From Sporolactobacillus sp. THM7-7 (GTDB taxonomy: Bacteria; Bacillota; Bacilli; Bacillales; Sporolactobacillaceae), in NCBI RefSeq assembly GCF_004153225.1, contig NZ_SEMB01000003.1, forward strand, positions 68,806-132,805: 64,000 nt of DNA. Reading direction: 5' to 3'. Shown piece after piece: positions 9,172 through 17,921 of this stretch; within the stretch, counting starts at the first letter, position 1, and every line of letters starts with the position of its first letter. Made by a program: the position numbers and the translations under genes. The notes below the pieces were generated by a model that saw only the letters and a program-made list of their open reading frames with translations, did not search any database and was not told where the DNA came from.

Positions 9172-12100
9172 ATGGTGAACCTGAATCAAAAAATAACCGC
9201 AGTCATCGGAACGGCTGCGACGGCCGCGGCTGTAACGGCTGCCGCAGCGGTTCAGCCTGCCCCGGCATCAGCGCAGACGTTTCAGACCTACAAAGGGCAG
9301 GCCACCGTAAATCTCAATGTTCGCAGCACACCGAGTACGAAATTGAATCGAATCGGCCTTTTACATAAAGGACAGACGTTTGATGTGATCGGCATTGCTG
9401 GAAAGAGTGAAAAAGGCAACTGGCTGAAAATCCGGTACAAGAATGAATCGGCTTATGTTGACGGGACTTATGTGAAAAAATTTTCCACATCCTCTAACGC
9501 GAAAGTTCCAGAGCAGGCTGTTCAACGGGTCGCCGAGTATCGCGGGGTGACCACGGACGGTGTAAATGTCCGCTTTTTACCAAGCAACGATGGGACTAGA
9601 CTGACGGCCCTGAGCAAGGGAACATCGGTCACGGTTACCGGTAAAACGGCGGATGGCTGGTTGCAGATTAAATATAAAGACGGTAAAGCCTATGTTTTCG
9701 GCAAGTTTGTTCAAAAATCGGGTAACACCCAGTCTTCGCAGTCAGCAAGTACTGGGACGAAAACGATATATATGGGGACAACGACGGACGATCTGAACGT
9801 GAGGACGGGTCCGTCGACATCAAACAAACGGCTGACGACGTTGAAGAAGGGTACGACGGTGTCGGTGGTCGGAACGAGCGGCGGCTGGCTGCAGATCAAA
9901 TACAACGGCAGTACGGCGTACGTGTCCGGAGATTATGTGAAAAAAACGGGAAGCAGTTCGTCCGGTTCCGAGAGTTCCGAAAAAGAGCTGTACAAAGGGA
10001 CGACGACAGACAACCTGAACGTGCGAACAGGCCCGTCAGCATCGAACAAACAGCTGACGACGCTGAAGAAGGGCACGACGGTGTCGGTAGTCGGGACGAG
10101 CGGCGGCTGGCTGCAGATCAAGTACAACGGCAGTACGGCGTACGTGTCCGGAGATTATGTGAAAAAATCGGGGAACGGCGTGACCGGCGGCTCCGAGAGC
10201 ACGGAAAAAGAGCTGTATCAGGGGACGACGACGGACAACCTGAACGTGCGAACAGGCCCGTCGACATCGAACAAACGGCTGACGACGCTGAAGAAGGGCA
10301 CGACGGTGTCGGTAGTCGGGACGAGCGGCGGCTGGCTGCAGATCAAGTACAATGGCGAGACGGCGTACGTGTCCGGAGAGTATGTGAAAAAAACGGGAAG
10401 CAGTTCGTCCGGTTCCGAGAGCACGGAAAAAGAGCTGTACAAAGGAACGACGACAGACAACCTGAACGTAAGGACGGGTCCGTCGACATCGAACAAACTG
10501 CTGACAACGCTGAAGAAGGGCACGACGGTGTCGGTAGTCGGGACGAGCGGCGGCTGGCTGCAGATCAAGTACAACGGCAGTACGGCGTACGTGTCCGGAG
10601 ATTATGTGAAAAAATCGGGGAACGGCGTGACCGGCGGCTCCGAGAGCACGGAAAAAGAGCTGTATCAGGGGACGACGACGGACAACCTGAACGTGCGAAC
10701 AGGCCCGTCGACATCGAACAAACGGCTGACGACGCTGAAGAAGGGCACGACGGTGTCGGTAGTCGGGACGAGCGGCGGCTGGCTGCAGATCAAGTACAAT
10801 GGCGAGACGGCGTACGTGTCCGGAGAGTATGTGAAAAAATCGGGAAGCAGTTCGTCCGGTTCCGAGAGTTCCGAAAAAGAGCTGTACAAAGGAGCGACGA
10901 CGGACAACCTGAACGTAAGGACGGGTCCGTCGACATCAAACAAACGGCTGACGACGCTGAAGAAGGGCACGACGGTGTCGGTGGTTGGGACGAGCGGCGG
11001 CTGGCTGCAGATCAAGTACAATGGCAGTACGGCGTACGTGTCCGGAGAGTATGTGAAAAAAACAGGAAGCGGCGCGCCCGGCGGCTCCGAAAGCGTCGGA
11101 AAGGAACTGTACAAAGGAACGACGACAGACAACCTGAACGTGAGGAAAGGTCCGTCGACATCGAATCAACGGCTGACGACGCTGAAGCGGGGCACGACGG
11201 TGTCGGTGGTTGGGACGAGCGGCGGCTGGCTGCAGATCAAGTACAATGGCAGTACGGCGTACGTGTCCGGAGAGTATGTACAAAAGATCGATAACGATTC
11301 AAAGCCTGAAAAAAGCGATACGTCGGACACAGAGAATACGAAAGTCAGCCAGACAACGACGGGGATCATCACAGCAGGCGTCCGTTTTAGAAAGGGCCCC
11401 GGAAAGCAATATGAGATCATGAAGGTGTTGCAGGCCGGAGCCAATGTTGAATGGCTGGCCGCCGGACCGAATGGCTGGGTGAAGATCAGTTATAACGGTC
11501 AGGACGGCTATGTATACGGTGATTATGTAAAAAAGGAAACGGTAACCAAAGTCGAAGAAGGTAACGCTGCTTATCTCACGACGAAGTATCCTATTTCTTT
11601 TGGACAGGCCCTGGCACTGGAGCAGAAGGTAAACGCGTCTTCTGATTTGGCCTATTATTTAAACCCGAAAAACTTTCAAAAAGGAACGACGCCATATTAT
11701 CAGTTTTTAAAGCTTTCTTCACTGGCCAATCTCAGCCGGCAGGATATGGATACTATTTTAAAAGGAAAAGGGATTCTGGCAAATTACGGAGCCGAGTTTA
11801 TGAATGCGGCCAAAAAACAGGGAGTTAACGAAGTTTATCTTGTCGCTCATGCGCTCCTCGAAACAGGGAACGGGACATCAGCCCTGGCAAACGGCGTTAA
11901 GCACAAGGGCGTTAAAGTTTACAATATGTTCGGGATCGGCGCTTATGACGGAAATGCAGTCAATGCCGGAGCAAAATATGCGTATGAGCATGGATGGACA
12001 ACCCCAGCCAAAGCCATTGAAGGCGGCGCGGCCTGGATTGCCGCGAACTATATCTATAACTCTTCTTATCAGCAAGACACATTATATAAAATGCGCTGGA

Positions 12101-12246
12101 ATCCTGAGGCGCTTGTCATAGGAAACGCGGCGCACCAGTATGCGACGGATGTCGGCTGGGCGGTCAAGCAGACGCCGACGATTCATAGTATGTATGCCCT
12201 GTTAAAAACTTACGATCTCTTATATGACGTTCCCTCCTATCAGTAA
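9172..12246 (+). CDS. Secreted N-acetylglucosaminidase with ten SH3b domains
   Basis: Predicted cell-wall hydrolase of 1024 aa. A signal peptide with an Ala-rich core (residues about 8-35, cleavage near PASAQ) is followed by ten bacterial SH3 domains. Two are divergent, seven are near-identical (DNA units starting at 9766, 9988, 10213, 10435, 10660, 10882 and 11107), and the tenth is divergent. A C-terminal LytD/GH73-like glucosaminidase domain covers about residues 800-1024, with the probable catalytic Glu in ALLETGNGTS. SH3b domains bind peptidoglycan; the enzyme would cut the glycan strand. The start is ATG 9172 (or GTG 9175) after GGAGGTGA; the frame extends upstream without support. Monocistronic. 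Confidence 0.88.
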   Translation: MVNLNQKITAVIGTAATAAAVTAAAAVQPAPASAQTFQTYKGQATVNLNVRSTPSTKLNRIGLLHKGQTFDVIGIAGKSEKGNWLKIRYKNESAYVDGTYVKKFSTSSNAKVPEQAVQRVAEYRGVTTDGVNVRFLPSNDGTRLTALSKGTSVTVTGKTADGWLQIKYKDGKAYVFGKFVQKSGNTQSSQSASTGTKTIYMGTTTDDLNVRTGPSTSNKRLTTLKKGTTVSVVGTSGGWLQIKYNGSTAYVSGDYVKKTGSSSSGSESSEKELYKGTTTDNLNVRTGPSASNKQLTTLKKGTTVSVVGTSGGWLQIKYNGSTAYVSGDYVKKSGNGVTGGSESTEKELYQGTTTDNLNVRTGPSTSNKRLTTLKKGTTVSVVGTSGGWLQIKYNGETAYVSGEYVKKTGSSSSGSESTEKELYKGTTTDNLNVRTGPSTSNKLLTTLKKGTTVSVVGTSGGWLQIKYNGSTAYVSGDYVKKSGNGVTGGSESTEKELYQGTTTDNLNVRTGPSTSNKRLTTLKKGTTVSVVGTSGGWLQIKYNGETAYVSGEYVKKSGSSSSGSESSEKELYKGATTDNLNVRTGPSTSNKRLTTLKKGTTVSVVGTSGGWLQIKYNGSTAYVSGEYVKKTGSGAPGGSESVGKELYKGTTTDNLNVRKGPSTSNQRLTTLKRGTTVSVVGTSGGWLQIKYNGSTAYVSGEYVQKIDNDSKPEKSDTSDTENTKVSQTTTGIITAGVRFRKGPGKQYEIMKVLQAGANVEWLAAGPNGWVKISYNGQDGYVYGDYVKKETVTKVEEGNAAYLTTKYPISFGQALALEQKVNASSDLAYYLNPKNFQKGTTPYYQFLKLSSLANLSRQDMDTILKGKGILANYGAEFMNAAKKQGVNEVYLVAHALLETGNGTSALANGVKHKGVKVYNMFGIGAYDGNAVNAGAKYAYEHGWTTPAKAIEGGAAWIAANYIYNSSYQQDTLYKMRWNPEALVIGNAAHQYATDVGWAVKQTPTIHSMYALLKTYDLLYDVPSYQ
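9766..11331 (+). repeat. Seven-copy coding tandem repeat, alternating 222/225 bp
   Basis: Seven SH3b modules plus linkers start at 9766, 9988, 10213, 10435, 10660, 10882 and 11107, so successive spacings are 222, 225, 222, 225, 222 and 225. The short linker type SSSSGSES alternates with a longer GNGVTGGSES type. The real duplication unit therefore appears to be a 447-bp pair of modules. Near-identity at DNA level makes the region prone to slippage and to assembly collapse. Confidence 0.92.
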
Positions 12247-12342
12247 TCATTAGGTAACTTGCCGATCGGAAATATGAAAGACGCTAACACACAGAGTTTC
12301 GGCTGAATCTATTTTCAAAGGAACTATTTACAGAAAAATAAA

Positions 12343-12388
12343 GAAAAAAATGAAGCGCAGGAAGTCTATTCTTCCTCGCTTTTTATTT
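12343..12388 (+). terminator. Terminator after the glucosaminidase gene
   Basis: AGCG-C-AGGAAG at 12354-12364 pairs with CTTCCTCGCT at 12371-12380, leaving one bulged C, followed by TTTTT. An A-rich 5' flank would let it also serve the convergent LOG-family gene. Confidence 0.8.
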
Positions 12389-12429
12389 GGAAATAACCTC
12401 GTACCTCGTATGCATGCATCGTTCATCGG

Positions 12430-13026
12430 CTAATGCATGTTCTTTTGGCTTAACTGCCGCCATTTATTTCCCAGAACGGGAGGGGTATAATTTTCCATCT
12501 CGATTAATAATTTTTCCGGATCATCGGAGGCTATTAATAAGTTTAAATGAGAAGGGTTGGCAAAACCTTGATCAATGCTGTGCTGAATGAGGGCGATCAG
12601 CGGATCGAAATAACCGGCAACATTCAATAGGCCGATCGGTTTGTGGTGAAGACCGATCTGTGCCCAGCAGAGGATTTCAAACAATTCATCAAAAGTGCCA
12701 ATACCGCCAGGAAGGGCAACAAACCCTTCGGAGAGTTCATTCATTTTTTCTTTGCGGGCGTGCATACCGTTCACTTCGATCAGCTCTGTCAGGCGGGGAT
12801 GCGCCATCTCACCTAAAATCAGCCCTTTTGGCATCACGCCGATCACTTCGCCGCCCATCGAAAGCACTTGGTTCGCGATCTCACCCATCAGGCCGATGGA
12901 AGAGCCACCGTATACAAGACGATACCCGCGCGTGGCCATGACTGCCCCAAGCTGATTGGCTTTTTCCATATATTCAGGACGAATACCGACATTGGAACCG
13001 GCATAGACACAAATCGTTTTCTCCAT
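12430..13026 (-). CDS. LOG-family protein (cytokinin riboside phosphoribohydrolase-like)
   Basis: A 198-aa Rossmann-fold protein of the lysine decarboxylase-like/LOG family. The family signature PGGIGTFDE is present, together with GGSSIGLMG near the N-terminus. Characterised members remove ribose 5-phosphate from nucleoside monophosphates; the role in Bacillales (YvdD-type) is unclear. The ATG at 13026 follows AAAGGAGG at eight bases. The frame extends ten codons upstream to 13056, but without a ribosome binding site. It is an isolated minus-strand gene. Confidence 0.85.
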   Translation of the reverse strand: MEKTICVYAGSNVGIRPEYMEKANQLGAVMATRGYRLVYGGSSIGLMGEIANQVLSMGGEVIGVMPKGLILGEMAHPRLTELIEVNGMHARKEKMNELSEGFVALPGGIGTFDELFEILCWAQIGLHHKPIGLLNVAGYFDPLIALIQHSIDQGFANPSHLNLLIASDDPEKLLIEMENYTPPVLGNKWRQLSQKNMH

Positions 13027-13162
13027 ATCGTGGTCCTCCTTTAACTGATGCACCAATATTATTGTATCGTAATCGTTCTGTCGATTGTATGAAAAAGACG
13101 GGGTCGCGAAAATAATTGAAGAAAACGTTTAAAGTAAAATCAGAAAAATTACCCTTTCCTAA

Positions 13163-13218
13163 AACAAAAAACCGCACAGGCAAGGGGCGGATCATCGTAC
13201 CCGGTATGGCCAGTGCGG
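13163..13218 (-). terminator. Terminator after uppP
   Basis: CCGCACAGGC at 13172-13181 and GCCAGTGCGG at 13209-13218 pair around one internal mismatch. The minus-strand reading ends in a T-rich stretch (complement of AAAACAAAAA, 13161-13170). Confidence 0.7.
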
Positions 13219-13232
13219 ATTAACTCATATGA

Positions 13233-14048
13233 CTAAATAAGAAAATAGATCGCGAAAACGGCTGCAAGTATAAAACGATAGACGGCAAACGGCACGAGTG
13301 TGAAGCGCCTCAGAAGTTTCATAAAAGTGACGATCGCCAGCATTGCGACGATAAAAGCGGCGATAAACCCGGTCACAAAGAGCGGAATGTCGCTGACACG
13401 CAAAAAGTCGAGACTCTTTAAAAAATCAAGACCGCTTGCCCCCATCATCATTGGGACTGCGAGAATAAAGGAAAACTCGGCCGCGGTTTTACGCTCGACA
13501 CCGGCGATGATGCCTCCGGCGATCGTTGACCCTGAGCGGGAAAAGCCGGACCAAAGAGAAAAACATTGAAACAGCCCGATAACAAAAGCCTGCCCATAAC
13601 TCAACCGATTGGTTGCCTCGCTTTTTCTTCTCCTAGCCATCCATTCGGCAAAGAGCATCAGAATGCCCCCGGCGACAAGGGCGATCAATACTGTCTTTGG
13701 CGAGAACAGCACAGATTTAATGAAATCATGTAAAAGGAGTCCAAGAATCGTCGCCGGAATGGCTGCAACGATAATATGTAAGAGATTCAGATGTTCCGGT
13801 CCGTTCTTCGGTTCATCGCGGTAAAAACCGAACAGACTCCAAAGCCTTTTCCAATAAAGGACAACGACCGCCATAATCGAGCCAAGCTGAATGATCACTT
13901 CAAACGTGCTGGCGGTATCGCCGGTAAAATGCAGCAAATGTCCGGTTAGAATAAGGTGGCCGGTTGAGGATACGGGTGCGAATTCGGTCAAGCCTTCAAC
14001 CGCGCCCATAATGATGGCGATAATAATGTCAGACACTGGATTCACCAA
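13233..14048 (-). CDS. uppP: Undecaprenyl-diphosphatase UppP/BacA
   Basis: Membrane phosphatase of about 271 aa recycling undecaprenyl pyrophosphate to the monophosphate carrier for wall synthesis; overexpression gives bacitracin resistance. The two active-site motifs are visible: [14 protein letters not shown] near residue 18 and SRSGSTI near the middle, among about eight membrane segments. The start is uncertain: TTG at 14048, or GTG at 14045 or 14036. The last, spaced six bases from GGTG, would give the VSD-type N-terminus of the family. Divergent from the arginine operon. Confidence 0.93.
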   Translation of the reverse strand: MVNPVSDIIIAIIMGAVEGLTEFAPVSSTGHLILTGHLLHFTGDTASTFEVIIQLGSIMAVVVLYWKRLWSLFGFYRDEPKNGPEHLNLLHIIVAAIPATILGLLLHDFIKSVLFSPKTVLIALVAGGILMLFAEWMARRRKSEATNRLSYGQAFVIGLFQCFSLWSGFSRSGSTIAGGIIAGVERKTAAEFSFILAVPMMMGASGLDFLKSLDFLRVSDIPLFVTGFIAAFIVAMLAIVTFMKLLRRFTLVPFAVYRFILAAVFAIYFLI

Positions 14049-14244
14049 CCTTACTAATTGTTTTTAAAACTATAGTCTCTTCTTAAATTACCTATTTAAG
14101 TACAAGCTTTTTCATTATAGCATAATATCCAACGCGTTCTTTTCGATGATTCGATTAAATTTTTCTTAAAAATCTTAAAAATAATGAAGAAAATGATTCA
14201 AATCGCACGATATCCATTTTATAAAAATATTTGCTTTTGGGGGG
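14049..14244. other. Divergent region uppP / arginine operon
   Basis: AT-rich intergenic sequence with no open frame. The arg promoter begins at 14245. I could not identify the uppP promoter with confidence. Confidence 0.5.
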
Positions 14245-14272
14245 TTGACTTCTCGGTTTGGCGCGTTATAAT
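14245..14272 (+). promoter_or_regulatory. SigA-type promoter of the arginine operon
   Basis: TTGACT at 14245-14250 and TATAAT at 14267-14272 with 16 bp between, immediately upstream of the T-box leader. The expected start site is near 14279. Confidence 0.85.
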
Positions 14273-14279
14273 GATAAGC

Positions 14280-14647
14280 ACACAAGGCAGAAGCAAGGGA
14301 TTGAAACCCTTGAACAAGATGTAATAGCCGATGAAGAAGAGAGTAACAGTGAGGGACTGTTCAAGCGAGCCGGGATGGTGGGAGCCGGTGCAGCGAGTCA
14401 CTGCGAACCGCACTTTAGAGGCGTCGGCCTGAATGAAGAATGTAGTAGGGCCGTCCGGTTAACTACCGTTAACAAGAACCAAAGTAGATTCCCCATTTAA
14501 AGATCAGGGAGATCGGAGTACTTAAAAAATGGTTGTCGTTTTCTTTAGGTTCAGCCGATCTTTGCTGGGGGAATAACCAGAGTGGTACCGCGGGCACAGC
14601 TACCAACGCTCGTCTCTTTTATTCAGAAAAAGAGGCGGGCGTTTTTT
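14280..14647 (+). promoter_or_regulatory. T-box leader, probably tRNA-Arg responsive
   Basis: The T-box sequence AGAGTGGTACCGCGG is at 14579-14593, followed by a terminator of two arms (about 14605-14620 and 14625-14640) and a T run. Stem I is recognisable: GCCGATG (14327-14333) pairs with CGTCGGC (14422-14428), CAGTGA pairs with TCACTG, and the distal GAGCCGGGATGGTGGG element is present. In the specifier loop GAACCGCAC, the codon CGC (14409-14411, Arg) fits both the pattern and the downstream genes. The exact register is by eye. Uncharged tRNA-Arg would stabilise the antiterminator and switch on arginine synthesis. Confidence 0.88.
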
Positions 14648-14732
14648 AATGAATGAAAGAAACGATTTGATTTCTCAGAATCTATTATTTTTTGAATAGA
14701 ACAGAATGTTGGCCACCCGTTTTACGTTTATA

Positions 14733-14776
14733 TAAGTTTTTTAGAAAGATCAAATAAGTTTTTTAGAAAGATCAAA
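14733..14776 (+). repeat. Perfect 22-bp tandem direct repeat before argC
   Basis: Two adjacent identical 22-bp copies lie at 14733-14754 and 14755-14776, followed by a partial AAGTTT. The core is AAGTTTTTTAGAAAGATCAAA, split here as AAGTTTTTTAG and AAAGATCAAA. It lies between the T-box terminator and the argC ribosome binding site; it may be a protein site, an RNA element or simple duplication. Confidence 0.8.
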
Positions 14777-14816
14777 AAAGTTTAAAAAGCGAATTTTTTA
14801 AATTGGAGGCTTTTCA

Positions 14817-15854
14817 GTGAAAGCAGGTATTGTCGGCGCAAACGGTTATAGCGGAATAGAATTGATTCGTCTGCTCACGAATCATCCGTCGGTCGAAGTG
14901 GAGATGCTGATTTCCCATTCGACAAGCGGATCGGACATTCAAAGTCTTTACCCTCATTTATCCGGCATTTTGGAGAGAAAGCTGGAGGACTTTGATGCGA
15001 ATGAGCTGGCTCGGCGGACAGACGTCGTCTTTTTCGCCACACCGGCTGGCGTCAGCAAGGATCTGCTTCCCGAGTGTCTGGAACGAGGACTGATTTGTAT
15101 CGATTTGTCCGGCGATTTTCGACTGAGAGATCCGGAAGCTTATCAGTCTTGGTACCATCGGCCGCCGGCGGATCACGGACTGCTTCAGGACGCGGTGTAC
15201 GGTCTTTCGGAGATTAACCGAAGGCAGATCGCCGGGGCGTCGTTCATCGCCAATCCGGGGTGTTACCCGACGGCGGCGCTGCTCGGACTCGCTCCGGCCA
15301 TCAAAGACGGGGCGATTGACCTGAATTCGATCATCATTGACGGGAAATCCGGTGTATCAGGTTCAGGAAGAAAAGCGGCGATCGGAAATATATACAGCGA
15401 AGTCAATGAAAGTGTCAAAGCTTATAAAATAGGGGCACACCAGCACACCCCGGAGATCGAGCAGGCGATTGAGGCCATGAGCGGACAAAGTGAAACAATC
15501 ACTTTTACGACACACCTCATCCCAATGACGCGCGGCCTCATGTGCACGATTTACGCAACACTGGCCAAGGGGTATTCAACGAGAGAGTTTATTCAGAAGT
15601 ATGAACAGTTTTATGAAAAATCACCCTTTGTCCGGATCAGGCCGCTCGGCACGTGGCCGGCGACGAAAGACGTTGTGGGATCGAACTACTGCGATATCGG
15701 GCTGAATGCTGACGGCCGAGCCAGGCGCTTGACGATCGTCTCGGTAATCGACAATGTCGTCAAGGGAGCCGCAGGTCAGGCCATCCAGAATTTGAATATT
15801 ATCAAGGGATGGGATGAACAGGAAGGACTTAAGTTGACACCTGTCTATCCATGA
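14817..15854 (+). CDS. argC: N-acetyl-gamma-glutamyl-phosphate reductase
   Basis: NADPH-dependent enzyme of 345 aa reducing N-acetylglutamyl phosphate to the semialdehyde, third step of arginine synthesis. The Rossmann motif GANGYSG lies at residues 7-13, and the catalytic Cys is in ANPGCYPTA. The GTG start at 14817 has GGAGG seven bases upstream. It is the first gene of a nine-gene operon controlled by the T-box; its stop lies 23 nt upstream of the chosen argJ start. Confidence 0.96.
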   Translation: MKAGIVGANGYSGIELIRLLTNHPSVEVEMLISHSTSGSDIQSLYPHLSGILERKLEDFDANELARRTDVVFFATPAGVSKDLLPECLERGLICIDLSGDFRLRDPEAYQSWYHRPPADHGLLQDAVYGLSEINRRQIAGASFIANPGCYPTAALLGLAPAIKDGAIDLNSIIIDGKSGVSGSGRKAAIGNIYSEVNESVKAYKIGAHQHTPEIEQAIEAMSGQSETITFTTHLIPMTRGLMCTIYATLAKGYSTREFIQKYEQFYEKSPFVRIRPLGTWPATKDVVGSNYCDIGLNADGRARRLTIVSVIDNVVKGAAGQAIQNLNIIKGWDEQEGLKLTPVYP

Positions 15855-15877
15855 GAGGAAGAGGAAATGTGGAAAAA

Positions 15878-17095
15878 ATGATAGAAAAGAAAATACAGCT
15901 GAAAAAAATAAAGAACGGCGGCGTCGGTTCGCCGAAAGGGTTTATCTCCGGCGGGCAAAATATCGGTATGCGAAAGAAAAAGCCGGACATGGGCTGGATT
16001 TATTCAGAGAAGCCCGCGGCGGCGGCCGGAGTTTACACAACGAATCGTTTTCAGGCGGCGCCGCTTGGCGTGACCCGGTCTTCTCTGGCGAAGGCTCAGA
16101 CGCTTCAGGCTATTCTCGTGAACACGGTCAGTGCCAATTCGTGTACAGGCAAAGAAGGGTATGACAATGCCTGTACGACGAGAAAATGGATGGCAGAACA
16201 CTTGGGCGTTCCGGAACATTATGTCGGTGTTGCTTCCACCGGGGTGATCGGCCTGCAGCTGCCGATGGATAAGATGAAAAAGGGTATCGCGCACATTACT
16301 CTCGGCGAAGCAGAAGCGCCGTTCGAAGAAGCGATATTAACAACGGACACGAAAGCGAAGCATCTGGCTGTGCAATGCGTGATCGGTGGAAAAACGATCA
16401 CCATCGGCGGCGCCTGCAAGGGGTCGGGCATGATTCATCCGAATATGGCCACGATGCTCGGTTTTGTCACGACAGATGCATATGTCGCTCCCGATGATTT
16501 GCAGCTGGCGCTGAAGAAGATCACGGATCGAACGTTTAACCGAATTACCGTGGACGGCGATACGAGCACCAATGATATGGTTCTCGTCATGGCCAACGGT
16601 ATGGCGGAAAATGAAAAACTGACCGTCCACCATCCCGACTGGCCGGTTTTTCTTGCGGGACTGAACGAGGTCTGCCGGGGGCTGGCTAAATTCATCGCCG
16701 CCGACGGAGAAGGGGCGACGAAGCTGATCGAAGTACAGGTAACCGGCGCCAAAAATGATCAATCCGCCGAAGCCATCAGCAAAACGATCGTCGGCTCGAG
16801 CCTCGTTAAAACAGCGGTCTTTGGAAGCGACGCCAACTGGGGACGGATTATCTGCGCCCTGGGGTACAGCGGCGAACCGTTTAATCCGGATAAAGTGACG
16901 ATGGCCCTGGGCGATATCGTGATGTTTGACAAAGGGATGCCGGTCGTTTTCGATGAAGAAAAAGCAAAGCATTATCTGGATCAAGACAGTGTTGTCATCA
17001 AGGCGCATCTCGGCGAGGGTAACGGAGAGGCCGTTGCCTGGGGATGCGATCTCACTTATGACTATGTCAAAATAAACGCGTCTTATCGTTCTTAA
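15878..17095 (+). CDS. argJ: Bifunctional glutamate N-acetyltransferase / amino-acid acetyltransferase
   Basis: ArgJ recycles the acetyl group from N-acetylornithine to glutamate, and in bifunctional forms also uses acetyl-CoA, which makes a separate argA unnecessary. The protein is 405 aa. The self-cleavage site with the nucleophilic Thr lies in KGSGMIHPNMATMLGF, and DGDTSTNDM is also conserved. The frame opens with an ATG at 15851 overlapping the argC stop, and GTG 15869 is possible. ATG 15878 is preferred because it places SPKGF 18 residues in, as in B. subtilis ArgJ. Upstream AGAGGAA serves as ribosome binding site. Confidence 0.93.
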   Translation: MIEKKIQLKKIKNGGVGSPKGFISGGQNIGMRKKKPDMGWIYSEKPAAAAGVYTTNRFQAAPLGVTRSSLAKAQTLQAILVNTVSANSCTGKEGYDNACTTRKWMAEHLGVPEHYVGVASTGVIGLQLPMDKMKKGIAHITLGEAEAPFEEAILTTDTKAKHLAVQCVIGGKTITIGGACKGSGMIHPNMATMLGFVTTDAYVAPDDLQLALKKITDRTFNRITVDGDTSTNDMVLVMANGMAENEKLTVHHPDWPVFLAGLNEVCRGLAKFIAADGEGATKLIEVQVTGAKNDQSAEAISKTIVGSSLVKTAVFGSDANWGRIICALGYSGEPFNPDKVTMALGDIVMFDKGMPVVFDEEKAKHYLDQDSVVIKAHLGEGNGEAVAWGCDLTYDYVKINASYRS

Positions 17096-17117
17096 AGGAA
17101 TAAACTGGAGGAGCACA

Positions 17118-17921
17118 ATGAAACAATATCTCATTATTAAATGCGGAGGGAGCGTATTTGATAAACTGACTCCCGCGTTCTTCAAAAATATTCAGGCCAT
17201 CCAGGCGGAAGGAAAATGGGCACCGGTTATTGTTCACGGGGGCGGCCCGGCGATCTCGGAGATGCTGAAAAAGCTGGACATTCCGACAATGTTTCACGAG
17301 GGCCTTCGCGTGACAACGCAAGAAGTGCTTGATGTGGCCGAAATGGTGCTGAATGGATCGATGAACAAGAAACTGGTAGGGAGACTGTGTCAGGCCGGCG
17401 GAAAAGCGGTCGGACTGAGCGGTATTGACGGGCGCCTGCTCACGGCTAAGCCTGTCGCTCTTCGGGAACTTGGCTATGTTGGGGAAGTGGAAACGGTGCA
17501 CACGACAATTATCGCCAGTCTGTGTGAGCAAGGTTACATTCCGGTGATTTCCCCTATTTCGATGGATAAGAACGGGCAGCATTACAATATAAACGCCGAT
17601 CAGGTCGCATCGGCCATCGCCGGCGCCCTGAACGGTAAATTGTGCTTCGTCAGTGATGTTCCAGGCATTCTCGTTGAAGAACAAGGCAGGATGAAACAAT
17701 TGGATCAGGTTTCGGACCGGCAGATTGCGCAACTGATTGAAAAGAAAAAGATATTCGGGGGAATGATTCCGAAAGTGACGGCTGCGGTGGCAAGTCTGAA
17801 GCAGCATGTTCCCGAAGTCGTGATCGTCAATGGGCTGACGCCGGAGAGCCTTGTCGAATATACGAGAGGTGCGAAGGTAGGAACCAAAATTTTTCTCGAA
17901 GAGGAGGCTCTTCATGCTTAA
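17118..17921 (+). CDS. argB: Acetylglutamate kinase
   Basis: Amino-acid kinase family enzyme, 267 aa, phosphorylating N-acetylglutamate. The ATP/substrate motifs KCGGSV (N-terminus) and VHGGGPAIS are clear, as is the C-terminal GGMIPK lysine. The start at 17118 follows TGGAGGAG. In the family, long forms with an N-terminal helix are arginine-feedback sensitive; this short form lacks it, as in B. subtilis. It overlaps argD by 8 nt. Confidence 0.95.
   Translation: MKQYLIIKCGGSVFDKLTPAFFKNIQAIQAEGKWAPVIVHGGGPAISEMLKKLDIPTMFHEGLRVTTQEVLDVAEMVLNGSMNKKLVGRLCQAGGKAVGLSGIDGRLLTAKPVALRELGYVGEVETVHTTIIASLCEQGYIPVISPISMDKNGQHYNINADQVASAIAGALNGKLCFVSDVPGILVEEQGRMKQLDQVSDRQIAQLIEKKKIFGGMIPKVTAAVASLKQHVPEVVIVNGLTPESLVEYTRGAKVGTKIFLEEEALHA

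Noticed and set aside
9711-11444. Several minus-strand open frames across the SH3b repeats
   Set aside because: They are antisense mirrors of the repeated coding units, copying the same period, with no ribosome binding sites.
17067-17915. Minus-strand 282-codon frame over argB
   Set aside because: Antisense to argB, no family features and no ribosome binding site.
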